Assembly (NCBI GenBank): GCA_015520525.1
Contig: WAPY01000022.1
Location: 1 to 9,371, forward strand
From: Candidatus Woesearchaeota archaeon
GTDB taxonomy: Archaea; Nanobdellota; Nanobdellia; Woesearchaeales; WAPY01
Reading direction: 5' to 3'
DNA length: 9,371 nucleotides
Numbering within the stretch: the stretch's first letter is position 1; each line of letters starts with the position of its first letter. Positions 1 through 5,769 of the stretch are shown in pieces. The notes under the pieces are model-generated. The model did no database searches and was not told the origin of the DNA. It saw nothing but the letters and a program-made list of their open reading frames with translations. The position numbers and the translations under genes are program-made.

Positions 1-536
1 ATCTTATTGTTCCGTAAGGGATCAACACATTCATTTAGTTCATTTGTTTTTAAGAAATTTAAGAGTTCTTTATCCTCTAAGATTTCTCCCCTCGGCTCCC
101 AAACAAGGAGAATATTTTTCATGTCAAATTCTCTTCTTGCCTTAACAAGAAAGTTAGCCATGTTCTTTTTGTTCTTCTCATTCAGCTTGAAAGATTTGGG
201 AGTTTGAAAAAGAATAATTTTAGAATGCAGGGCTTGAACGATTTTGATAAACTTTGAGAAGTAACCTAAAGAACCCTCTCCAAACTTTAATTTGTGAGTT
301 ATCTCCCTGGGAGCTTTTACTGTGAATTCAAAATTTTTATTTACTTCTAAAGCATCGTTTAGCCATCTTTCTACTGTGCTAATCCTTGGCAAGGCGTAGA
401 AGGTTTTGTTGATTTCAAGAACATTAAACTTGCTTGCGTAGCATTGGATATGGTTCTTAAACTTCTTTTTCCAATCGTCTCCAATAATACTTTTTGCCGG
501 GAAAAAACTCAACCCGCAGCATCCAACTTTTATCAT
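1..536 (-). CDS. DUF72 (YecE-like, COG1801) protein, 3' end cut off by window edge
   Basis: The minus strand is open from an ATG at 534-536 to the window edge, giving 178 complete codons. The product shows the DUF72 pattern in order: an N-terminal strand MIKVGCCGLSFFP (residues 1-13), NVLEINKTFYALP (38-50), FEFTVKAPREITH (69-81), IILFQTPKSF (107-116), VWEPRG (145-150) and a late VDPLR (171-175). DUF72 proteins are predicted TIM-barrel proteins, usually about 240 residues long, so roughly the last quarter lies outside the window. Their biochemical function is not established. The WEPRG and VDPxR stretches look like the archaeal subtype, from memory of the family. An ATATTTAAAA box on the minus strand (558-567) lies about 25 nt upstream of the ATG, which fits a leaderless transcript. 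The gene diverges from the secreted-protein gene starting at 598. Family assignment is fairly secure; function is unknown. Confidence 0.85.
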   Translation of the reverse strand, partial: MIKVGCCGLSFFPAKSIIGDDWKKKFKNHIQCYASKFNVLEINKTFYALPRISTVERWLNDALEVNKNFEFTVKAPREITHKLKFGEGSLGYFSKFIKIVQALHSKIILFQTPKSFKLNEKNKKNMANFLVKARREFDMKNILLVWEPRGEILEDKELLNFLKTNELNECVDPLRNNK

Positions 537-556
537 GCTTATCCTAAATGGAAAGG

Positions 557-567
557 CTTTTAAATAT
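557..567. promoter_or_regulatory. Near-symmetrical TATA box between divergent genes
   Basis: The sequence CTTTTAAATAT sits in the 61-bp gap between the two divergent start codons (536 and 598). Read on the minus strand it is ATATTTAAAAG, placed at the archaeal distance for a transcript starting at the DUF72 ATG. Read on the plus strand it predicts a start near 588, just at the ribosome binding site of the downstream gene. TATA identity rests on pattern and spacing only. A second, weaker plus-strand candidate is CTTTTATCAT at 526-535. Confidence 0.55.
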
Positions 568-584
568 GTTTTTCCTGCCTCTAA

Positions 585-595
585 AAAGGTGATAG
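585..595 (+). promoter_or_regulatory. Ribosome binding site that decides the start at 598
   Basis: AAAGGTGATAG contains GGTGAT, complementary to the 3' end of archaeal 16S rRNA (AUCACCUCCU), just before ATG 598. No such site precedes the in-frame ATG at 535, whose extra 21 residues would also bury the signal peptide. Confidence 0.75.
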
Positions 596-597
596 AA

Positions 598-1629
598 ATG
601 AAACTTAACTTAATAATTGCTCTGTTGATTGCTTTGGCTTTAACATCCACGCTTGCAAGTGCAGATTTTGGAGCCAGCATGAAGGGAAGCATGAACTCAA
701 CGGCGATAGCCACATCAGCAAATATTTCTGGAAAAGCTTCTGTTCAAGCAACAAAAGCAGAGATACTTAACAATACGAAAGGATTAATAAATAAGACAAG
801 AAAAGAAATGATTCAGGCAAGAAATCAGATTAGGAATCATACTTTATTGATTTCTCCGAACCCAATAAAAGCAAACAGTTCTTTTAGAGCGAATGCTGAA
901 GTTAAGATAAAAGATTGTGTTGCTGACTTAAAGGTTAAGTACGGAAATCAAATACCCGCAGTTGAATTAAGATATATCTGTGAGGCAAGGTTGAGGATTC
1001 CGCACATGCCTGGCATGTATGTTGCAAGAAATGTTCATAGTGAAGTTTGGGATTGCATAGCCAACTTGACAATGCACACTAATGAAACTATGAAAGAGAT
1101 TAGAAAAGAATGCTTTTCTCAATTCATAAATAAAAAACTTGCTCATGCAAATAATGGAACAGTGCAGGCAGAATTAAACGCTTCTTTAAGTGATCCAATG
1201 TTTAGGCACGAAATCGTTGCCAGCATTGTGAAAAATAGGAATTTAGCTAAAGCTGTCTTAGCAAACAAACATTTAATCAAGAAAATAATTAATTTAAGTA
1301 ATACAACTAATAAGACGGAAGTAAAGCAGGAGATTAGAACATTCCTTAAAGAGAAAGAGCTTAGAAGAGCTTTCTTAGCAAGATTAAAGAAAGATAAGAG
1401 ATTACTGCAGAACAAGACAATAGTTGCTTCCTTCCTGCCGGACAACATGAACTTGAACAGGACAAAAATAGAAAAGATAGAACTGCCCAACAACGATACT
1501 GTGATTGTTAGAGTCAGTGTTCATGCAAAGTTCCTTGGATTAATACCGGCACATTACAGCCAGGAAATAATAAACAATGGAACAATCAAAGTGAAGAGGC
1601 CGTTCTGGGCGTTCCTGTTCAGAAAGTAA
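598..1629 (+). CDS. Secreted sequon-rich (probable N-glycosylated) protein of unknown function
   Basis: A protein of 343 residues that I do not recognise as a named family. The ATG at 598 is chosen over the in-frame ATG at 535. It has a ribosome binding site (AAAGGTGATAG, 585-595) and begins a classical signal peptide: MKLN, a hydrophobic core (residues 5-19) and an ASA|D cleavage site after residue 22. The mature part carries 17 Asn-X-Ser/Thr sequons, none with proline, which suggests heavy N-glycosylation outside the cell. The only four cysteines are C107, C128, C153 and C172, in two pairs. Each pair opens with the same motif (DCVADL, DCIANL), so this part looks like an internal duplication with two disulfide-linked helical hairpins. 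Residues 185-290 are helical and very basic. The C-terminal part (about 290-343) is beta-like and ends KVKRPFWAFLFRK, with no C-terminal membrane anchor or sorting motif visible. Attachment, if any, would be indirect. Confidence 0.85.
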   Translation: MKLNLIIALLIALALTSTLASADFGASMKGSMNSTAIATSANISGKASVQATKAEILNNTKGLINKTRKEMIQARNQIRNHTLLISPNPIKANSSFRANAEVKIKDCVADLKVKYGNQIPAVELRYICEARLRIPHMPGMYVARNVHSEVWDCIANLTMHTNETMKEIRKECFSQFINKKLAHANNGTVQAELNASLSDPMFRHEIVASIVKNRNLAKAVLANKHLIKKIINLSNTTNKTEVKQEIRTFLKEKELRRAFLARLKKDKRLLQNKTIVASFLPDNMNLNRTKIEKIELPNNDTVIVRVSVHAKFLGLIPAHYSQEIINNGTIKVKRPFWAFLFRK

Positions 1630-1634
1630 ATAAG

Positions 1635-1655
1635 ATTTTTTATTTTTGTTTTTTG
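1635..1655 (+). terminator. T-tract terminator after the secreted-protein gene
   Basis: Three T-runs of 5-6 bases (1636-1641, 1643-1647, 1649-1654) begin six bases past the stop codon, with no hairpin. This is the usual archaeal intrinsic termination signal. Confidence 0.65.
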
Positions 1656-1675
1656 GATAAATAAATAATCACAAT

Positions 1676-1685
1676 CTTTTTATTT
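1676..1685 (+). promoter_or_regulatory. TATA box for the methyltransferase gene
   Basis: CTTTTTATTT lies about 22-31 nt before the ATG at 1707. This places the predicted transcript start at the start codon, so the mRNA is probably leaderless. No ribosome binding site is seen before the ATG, which agrees. Confidence 0.5.
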
Positions 1686-1706
1686 CATTGCGTCTTTGTT
1701 GTTCTT

Positions 1707-2348
1707 ATGGAGCATTATTTCAGTGAGAAGCAGAGCTCTCCTTTCAATGTTAAGAAGATTTCTTTTTCATTTGCGGGGCGGAAGTTTTACTTTTACACAG
1801 CTCCGGGGGTTTTCTCAAGGACAAGAGTTGACAAGGGTTCGGCATTCCTTATAAAGACGGCAACAATTGGAGAAAATTGGAAGGTTTTAGACCTTGGCTG
1901 CGGCTATGGTCCCGTTGGAATACTCATAAAAAAGTTGAATCCAAAGACAGAGGTTTGGTTGAGCGATGTCAATGAGAGAGCTGTAAAGTTAGCTAAGATG
2001 AACGCTGAGCTCAACAAGGTCAATGTTAATGTCATAAAGAGCAACTCCTTTGAAAACTTAAATACTTATTTTGACACAATATTATTTAATCCGCCTCAAG
2101 CGGCTGGATTGAAGACCTGTTTTAGGATGGTTGAGGATTCTTACAATCATTTGAAGGAGGGAGGAATACTTCAACTCGTTGCTCGGCAGAACACCGGCGG
2201 GAGGAGGTTTGAGAAGTTGATGCTTGAGCTCTTTGGAAATGTTGAACCAATTAGAGGACATAGGGAATTCTCAAGATACACAGTTTATAAAGCAACTAAA
2301 GAAAAGAGAATACTGCTTGATTCAAAGGAACTAAATCTGCTTAAATAG
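1707..2348 (+). CDS. Class I SAM methyltransferase, RsmC/MTS small-domain type (COG2813-like)
   Basis: A complete protein of 213 residues of the MTS family, which includes the rRNA guanine-N2 methyltransferase RsmC. The SAM-binding motif I is VLDLGCGYGPVG (residues 60-71). A motif II acidic residue follows in LSDVNERAV (85-93), and motif IV is FNPPQAAG (127-134), an NPP motif typical of methylation of exocyclic amino groups. The N-terminal MEHYFSE and TAPGVFSRTRVDKGS (31-45) and the later LQLVARQNTGGRRFEKLM match archaeal members, which are single-domain and about 200 residues long. Bacterial RsmC has an extra non-catalytic N-terminal domain. The likely substrate is a guanine in rRNA, but the exact position is not determinable here. 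The last 20 residues (from KEKRILL) are a basic tail beyond the conserved domain. Transcription is probably monocistronic and leaderless. Confidence 0.88.
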   Translation: MEHYFSEKQSSPFNVKKISFSFAGRKFYFYTAPGVFSRTRVDKGSAFLIKTATIGENWKVLDLGCGYGPVGILIKKLNPKTEVWLSDVNERAVKLAKMNAELNKVNVNVIKSNSFENLNTYFDTILFNPPQAAGLKTCFRMVEDSYNHLKEGGILQLVARQNTGGRRFEKLMLELFGNVEPIRGHREFSRYTVYKATKEKRILLDSKELNLLK

Positions 2349-2351
2349 GAA

Positions 2352-2361
2352 GTTTTAAATA
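2352..2361 (+). promoter_or_regulatory. TATA box for the small membrane protein gene
   Basis: GTTTTAAATA starts four bases after the upstream stop codon. Its spacing predicts a transcript start near 2383, giving a leader of about 23 nt that contains the GGAGGTGA ribosome binding site. Confidence 0.6.
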
Positions 2362-2393
2362 CGCTTCTTCTCTTAAAATATTAAAAATCTCAT

Positions 2394-2401
2394 GGAGGTG
2401 A
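2394..2401 (+). promoter_or_regulatory. Strong ribosome binding site deciding a GTG start
   Basis: GGAGGTGA is an almost complete complement of the 16S 3' end and lies four bases before GTG 2406. The overlapping ATG at 2392 opens only a six-codon frame, so GTG is the start. Confidence 0.8.
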
Positions 2402-2405
2402 GAAA

Positions 2406-2816
2406 GTGTTAGGAGCGGATTATGCATCTTCAGGTGCTGGAGGCATTATGGGAATTTTTATGGCGTATTTTGTTGTTCTTCTTTTGTTTGCGCTGGCAAT
2501 TTATATTTTTACCGCCGTAGCTCTCATGGTGTTGGCGGACAAAACACACAGCAAAACACCAAAATGGTTTGCTTGGATTCCCGTACTTAATTTGGTGTTG
2601 ATGGTTGATGAGGCGGGACTGCCAATTTGGACTTTCTTGCTGTTCTTCCTTGGAATAATCCCTTTAGTGGGAGGATTGTTGGCTCTGATATTTGAGCTTT
2701 ATGTTTGGTGGAAGATAGCTGAGAGAGTTGGAAAACCAGGTTGGTATTCTCTGTTGAGTTTAATACCTTTAATCGGACCTTTCATCAGTATAGGTTTGAT
2801 TGCTTGGGGAAAATAA
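2406..2816 (+). CDS. Small multi-pass membrane protein, DUF5684-like
   Basis: A complete 136-residue protein starting at GTG. It has a long hydrophobic helix at residues 15-43, an amphipathic stretch KTPKWFAWIPVLN (50-62), a hydrophobic region at 73-103 that could hold one long or two short helices, and a last helix at 111-134. Two related Trp/Pro-rich units, KTPKWFAWIPVLNLVLMV and GKPGWYSLLSLIPLIGPF, suggest an internal repeat. The pattern of a GKPGW motif followed by an IPL/IPVLN segment is what I associate with DUF5684-type membrane proteins. That match is from memory and tentative, and no function is known. The gene has its own promoter and is followed by T-tracts, so it is probably monocistronic. 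Confidence 0.75.
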   Translation: MLGADYASSGAGGIMGIFMAYFVVLLLFALAIYIFTAVALMVLADKTHSKTPKWFAWIPVLNLVLMVDEAGLPIWTFLLFFLGIIPLVGGLLALIFELYVWWKIAERVGKPGWYSLLSLIPLIGPFISIGLIAWGK

Positions 2817-2825
2817 ACTAAATTA

Positions 2826-2841
2826 TTTTTCTTTATTTTTT
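2826..2841 (+). terminator. T-tract terminator after the small membrane protein gene
   Basis: T-runs of five and six bases (2826-2830, 2836-2841) lie 10-25 bases past the stop codon, with no hairpin. The next promoter's TATA box follows immediately. Confidence 0.55.
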
Positions 2842-2851
2842 GTATGGCAAC

Positions 2852-2861
2852 CTTTTTAAAC
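2852..2861 (+). promoter_or_regulatory. TATA box for the PIN-ATPase gene
   Basis: CTTTTTAAAC is centred about 27 nt before ATG 2884, predicting a leaderless or nearly leaderless transcript. Confidence 0.6.
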
Positions 2862-2883
2862 TCCTTTCTTTTCTCTAAAGGTT

Positions 2884-4704
2884 ATGAAACAAAATCATTT
2901 TGATAAGATAAGCATAGATACGTCCGCTTTGATAGAAGGGTTTGTATCAAAAAAAGTAGTGTCAAAAGAACTTTCCTTTGATGAAATTGTTCTTCATGAG
3001 GCAGTTTTAGCAGAACTGGAGCACCAAGCAAATGAGAATAGAGCAATAGGATTTTTAGGGCTTGATGAGATAGAAAGGCTGAAAGAATTATCAAGCGAGC
3101 ACAATTTTTCAGTGAGATTCGCAGGAAGAAGGCCAACTTATTATGAGATTAAGAATGCTTCTCTTGGGGAGATTGACAGTTTAATAAGAGACTTAGCTTA
3201 TGATGAGGGAGCATGTTTGATCACAGCTGATAAAGTTCAAGCGAAGCTTGCAAGCGTCAAAGGAATTGAATATGTTCTGTTTGAACCAGTTGCAAAACCG
3301 GTCAAGTTGAAGATAGAAAAATTCTTTGACAAAACAACAATGAGCGTCCACCTTAGGGAAGGAACATACCCCTTTGCTAAGAGAGGAAAGCCTGGAGAGT
3401 GGGACTTTGTTAAAATAAATGACACAATACTCAAAAGGGAAGATATTGTTGAATACTCAAGAAATATAATTGAAGTTGCTGGAACATCAAAGGACGGCTT
3501 CATAGAACTTGACAGGGAAGGAAGCACAATAGTCCAAATAGGAGCTTACAGAATTGTCATAACGAGGCCGCCATTCTCAGACGGTTGGGAGATAACCGTT
3601 GTCAGGCCTGTAAAATCCTTGACGCTTGATGATTATAAATTAAGTGATAAATTATTGAAGAGGTTGAAAGAACAAGCTGAGGGAATCATCATAGCAGGAG
3701 CCCCAGGTCATGGAAAGAGCACATTCGCGCAGGCGCTTGCCATTTATTATATGAACGAAGGAAAGATAGTAAAGACTATAGAAGCTCCTAGAGATTTAGT
3801 CCTCCCGGAAAATATAACACAATACGCAATATCTCATGGAAGCTCGCAGGAAGTTCATGATGTTCTCTTGTTGTCAAGGCCGGATTATACAATCTTTGAC
3901 GAGATGAGAAACAGCCAGGACTTTGCTCTGTTCACAGATTTAAGGTTGGCGGGAATAGGGCTTGCGGGAGTTGTCCACGCAACGAAAGCAATAGACGCTG
4001 TTCAAAGGTTCATAGGCAGAGTCGAACTTGGAGTGATACCTCATGTTATTGACACAGTTATATTCATAAAGAACGGCCAAGTGAATAAAGTTCTCAGCTT
4101 AAAGATGGTTGTTAAGGTTCCTAACGGCATGACGGAAGATGACCTTGCGAGGCCGGTTGTTGTGGTGGAGGATTTTGAGACTGGAAAACTTGAGTTTGAA
4201 ATTTACTCTTATGGTGAGGAGACAGTTGTTGTGCCGGTCAAAGCTGAAACAAATCCTCTGAGAGACCTTGCGGCAAGAACTGTTGAAGACTTCTTCAGAC
4301 AATACTCTGATAATACAGAGGTTGAGTTTGTCTCAGACAACAAATGCGTAGTTTATCTTCCTCCGAGAGACATTCCGAAAGTTATAGGTAAGCAGGGAAA
4401 AAATATTGACGCGATAGAGAAAAGATTGGGAGTTAACATAGATGTTCAAGAATTAACAAAGAAAAATATGAAAGAAGAGGACATACCTTTTGATTATCTT
4501 ATAGGAAAGAAGAGCATAACCTTGAGGTTCAAACAAAAATACGCCAACAAGGGAGTGGACTTGTTTATTGACGACGACTTCTTAATGAGCGCCAACATAA
4601 GCTCAAAAGCCACATTGAAAATAACAAAAAAGAACAAAATAGGAAGAGTGATAGAGGAAGCTCTTGACTCTGGAAGGTTGAGAGTTAAACTTGCAAGAGA
4701 ATAA
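2884..4704 (+). CDS. PIN domain-ATPase-KH protein (COG1855; PINA-like)
   Basis: A complete 606-residue, three-part protein. The N-terminal PIN nuclease domain (about 1-125) keeps all four acidic positions expected of an active site: D12 (IDTSALIEG), E44 (VLAELEHQ), D98 (LGEID) and D116 (LITADKVQ). The middle is a PilT/VirB11-like secretion-type ATPase with Walker A GAPGHGKST (272-280), Walker B TIFDEM (D339, E340) and the downstream GVVHATKAIDAVQRFIGR segment. A KH nucleic-acid-binding domain follows, with its GxxG loop in VIGKQGKNIDAIEKRLG (GKQG starts at 502). A further basic region of about 70 residues (535-606) ends the protein. The family is near-universal in archaea. A Sulfolobus homologue (PINA) has been described as a hexameric ATPase that interacts with the Holliday junction resolvase Hjc and promotes branch migration. 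A role in recombination is therefore the best guess, although the KH domain would also allow RNA work. It stands alone between its own promoter and terminator. Confidence 0.93.
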   Translation: MKQNHFDKISIDTSALIEGFVSKKVVSKELSFDEIVLHEAVLAELEHQANENRAIGFLGLDEIERLKELSSEHNFSVRFAGRRPTYYEIKNASLGEIDSLIRDLAYDEGACLITADKVQAKLASVKGIEYVLFEPVAKPVKLKIEKFFDKTTMSVHLREGTYPFAKRGKPGEWDFVKINDTILKREDIVEYSRNIIEVAGTSKDGFIELDREGSTIVQIGAYRIVITRPPFSDGWEITVVRPVKSLTLDDYKLSDKLLKRLKEQAEGIIIAGAPGHGKSTFAQALAIYYMNEGKIVKTIEAPRDLVLPENITQYAISHGSSQEVHDVLLLSRPDYTIFDEMRNSQDFALFTDLRLAGIGLAGVVHATKAIDAVQRFIGRVELGVIPHVIDTVIFIKNGQVNKVLSLKMVVKVPNGMTEDDLARPVVVVEDFETGKLEFEIYSYGEETVVVPVKAETNPLRDLAARTVEDFFRQYSDNTEVEFVSDNKCVVYLPPRDIPKVIGKQGKNIDAIEKRLGVNIDVQELTKKNMKEEDIPFDYLIGKKSITLRFKQKYANKGVDLFIDDDFLMSANISSKATLKITKKNKIGRVIEEALDSGRLRVKLARE

Positions 4705-4706
4705 AT

Positions 4707-4731
4707 TGTTTTGTTTTAAGTATGATTTTTT
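4707..4731 (+). terminator. T-rich terminator after the PIN-ATPase gene
   Basis: Runs TTGTTTTGTTTT and then GATTTTTTG start within four bases of the stop codon, with no hairpin. This fits archaeal T-tract termination before the por promoter. Confidence 0.5.
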
Positions 4732-4752
4732 GATTCTTCACTTTTCACTGAA

Positions 4753-4769
4753 ACCAAAGATTTAAATAA
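4753..4769 (+). promoter_or_regulatory. Promoter of the por operon (BRE plus TATA)
   Basis: ACCAAAGA followed by TTTAAATAA resembles a purine-rich BRE and TATA pair. The spacing predicts a transcript start at about 4790, directly before the AAAGGAGGCGAT ribosome binding site. Confidence 0.6.
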
Positions 4770-4790
4770 AAAAGTTATTTCATATTCAAA

Positions 4791-4802
4791 AAAGGAGGCG
4801 AT
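4791..4802 (+). promoter_or_regulatory. Strong ribosome binding site of the por leader, with no canonical start codon in range
   Basis: AAAGGAGGCGAT is a near-perfect match to the 16S 3' end. No ATG, GTG or TTG follows within a usable distance. The next ATG is at 4855, 56 bases after the AGGAGG core. The porG frame is open through this stretch and contains ATA codons at 4807 and 4813, so one of these may be the real start. Confidence 0.6.
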
Positions 4803-4854
4803 CACTATATCTATACTAACTGACGGATTCAACATAAACTTCGGCGACAAAGGA

Positions 4855-5415
4855 ATGCTGGAGCTTAAGTTCATAGGGCGTGGCGGTTTAGGAGCAAAAA
4901 GCGCGGGAGAAATACTCTCCTTCGTCGCTGCGGAAGAAGGATTTTATGTTCAAGCATTTCCTGAATACGGAGCTGAAAGAATGGGAGCTCCAGTTAAGTC
5001 GTTCGTTAGAATAAGCGACAAGCCAATATATGTTCATTCTTATGTCACAAACCCAGATGTTGTTGTGCTCTTAGATAAGACATTGATGCACGCCTTCGAT
5101 GTAACAGAAGGCATGAACGAAAATTCCGTGCTCATAGTTAACAGCGAATCTTGTGATTTTAAGGATAAGCTGAATCCGAACTTCAAGGGAAAAATTTACT
5201 TTGTTGACGCGTCAGGAATATCATTGAGAACAATAGGGAAAAATTTTCCGAACACGCCAATGCTTGGCTCGGTTGCTAAAGTGTTTGACATATTCCCCGT
5301 AAGACTGATAAACAAGTTCGTTGAGGAGAAGTTTGAGAAAAAGCTCAACCCAGAATCAGTTGAGAAAAACAAGCAGGCGGTTCTTGAAGCCTACAAGGAG
5401 ACAAAACTCTGCTAA
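4855..5415 (+). CDS. porG: Pyruvate (2-oxoacid):ferredoxin oxidoreductase, gamma subunit
   Basis: The gamma subunit, 186 residues, of the four-subunit archaeal-type enzyme. It belongs to the POR/KOR gamma domain and is thought to help bind CoA and complete the dimer. Diagnostic segments are the N-terminal LKFIGRGGLGAKSAGEIL (4-20) and PEYGAERMGAPVKSFVRIS (36-54), then the HSYVTNPDVVVLLD core. The family N-terminus normally begins one or two residues before the IRxHGRGG-like strand, which matches the ATG at 4855 chosen here. That ATG lacks a well-spaced ribosome binding site. The frame continues upstream in the codon style of this operon (ILTDGFNINFGDKG), and a strong site lies at 4791-4802, so the true protein may be up to 16 residues longer with an ATA start. 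First gene of the operon; porD follows after a 10-bp gap. Confidence 0.92.
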   Translation: MLELKFIGRGGLGAKSAGEILSFVAAEEGFYVQAFPEYGAERMGAPVKSFVRISDKPIYVHSYVTNPDVVVLLDKTLMHAFDVTEGMNENSVLIVNSESCDFKDKLNPNFKGKIYFVDASGISLRTIGKNFPNTPMLGSVAKVFDIFPVRLINKFVEEKFEKKLNPESVEKNKQAVLEAYKETKLC

Positions 5416-5425
5416 GGTGCTCATA

Positions 5426-5758
5426 ATGGAACAAAAAGACAAAGGTTGGAAGGAGATTCCCATAGGAGGAGTCATTGAAAAAGCGGGAAACGCTTTAGAC
5501 TATAAAACAGGAGGCTGGAGAACATTCAGGCCTGTGATAAATGAGGATAAATGCATAGGCTGCATGCTCTGCTACTTATACTGCCCAGACTCAAGCATAC
5601 TGCTGAAAAAAGACGACAAATTCACATTCAAAGCTTATGGAGTTGACTTAGACCACTGCAAAGGCTGCGGAATTTGCGCTTCAGTGTGCCCAGTCAAAGC
5701 AATAGAAATGAAAAGAGAGACAGAATTCAAAGATGATAAAAGTCCAGGACATAATTAA
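5426..5758 (+). CDS. porD: Pyruvate (2-oxoacid):ferredoxin oxidoreductase, delta subunit (2[4Fe-4S] ferredoxin)
   Basis: The electron-transfer delta subunit, 110 residues. Two complete CxxCxxCxxxCP clusters are present: C43, C46, C49, C53 and C78, C81, C84, C88. They would hold two [4Fe-4S] centres that carry electrons from the thiamine site towards external ferredoxin. The N-terminal part, KEIPIGGVIEKAGNALDYKT, with GGWRTFRPV before the first cluster, is typical of PorD and VorD rather than of free ferredoxins. The ATG at 5426 is preceded by AAGGTG (5414-5419), which overlaps the porG stop codon. The longer open frame running back into porG to a TTG at 5321 is an out-of-frame shadow. The tight spacing suggests translational coupling in a porG-D-A-B unit. 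Confidence 0.95.
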   Translation: MEQKDKGWKEIPIGGVIEKAGNALDYKTGGWRTFRPVINEDKCIGCMLCYLYCPDSSILLKKDDKFTFKAYGVDLDHCKGCGICASVCPVKAIEMKRETEFKDDKSPGHN

Positions 5759-5769
5759 AGGTGTTTTTT

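Noticed and set aside
7..207. Plus-strand frame of 66 codons
   Set aside because: It is the complement of the DUF72 gene. It has no promoter or ribosome binding site, and the Phe/Ser/Leu-rich product is typical of antisense reading.
535..597. Longer start (ATG 535) for the secreted protein
   Set aside because: It would put 21 residues before the signal peptide and cross the TATA box; the ribosome binding site points to ATG 598.
1143..1493. Minus-strand frame of 116 codons rich in hydrophobic residues
   Set aside because: It lies wholly inside the secreted-protein gene, whose signal peptide, ribosome binding site and sequons support the plus strand. The hydrophobicity comes from reverse reading of Lys/Asn-rich codons.
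2392..2412. Six-codon frame MEVRKC starting in the ribosome binding site of the small membrane protein
   Set aside because: The ATG is part of the GGAGGTGA context and has no ribosome binding site of its own. It most likely arises by chance.
5321..5425. Longer porD start at TTG 5321 inside porG
   Set aside because: The extra 35 residues are an Arg/Lys-rich out-of-frame reading of porG. The family N-terminus and AAGGTG site fit ATG 5426.
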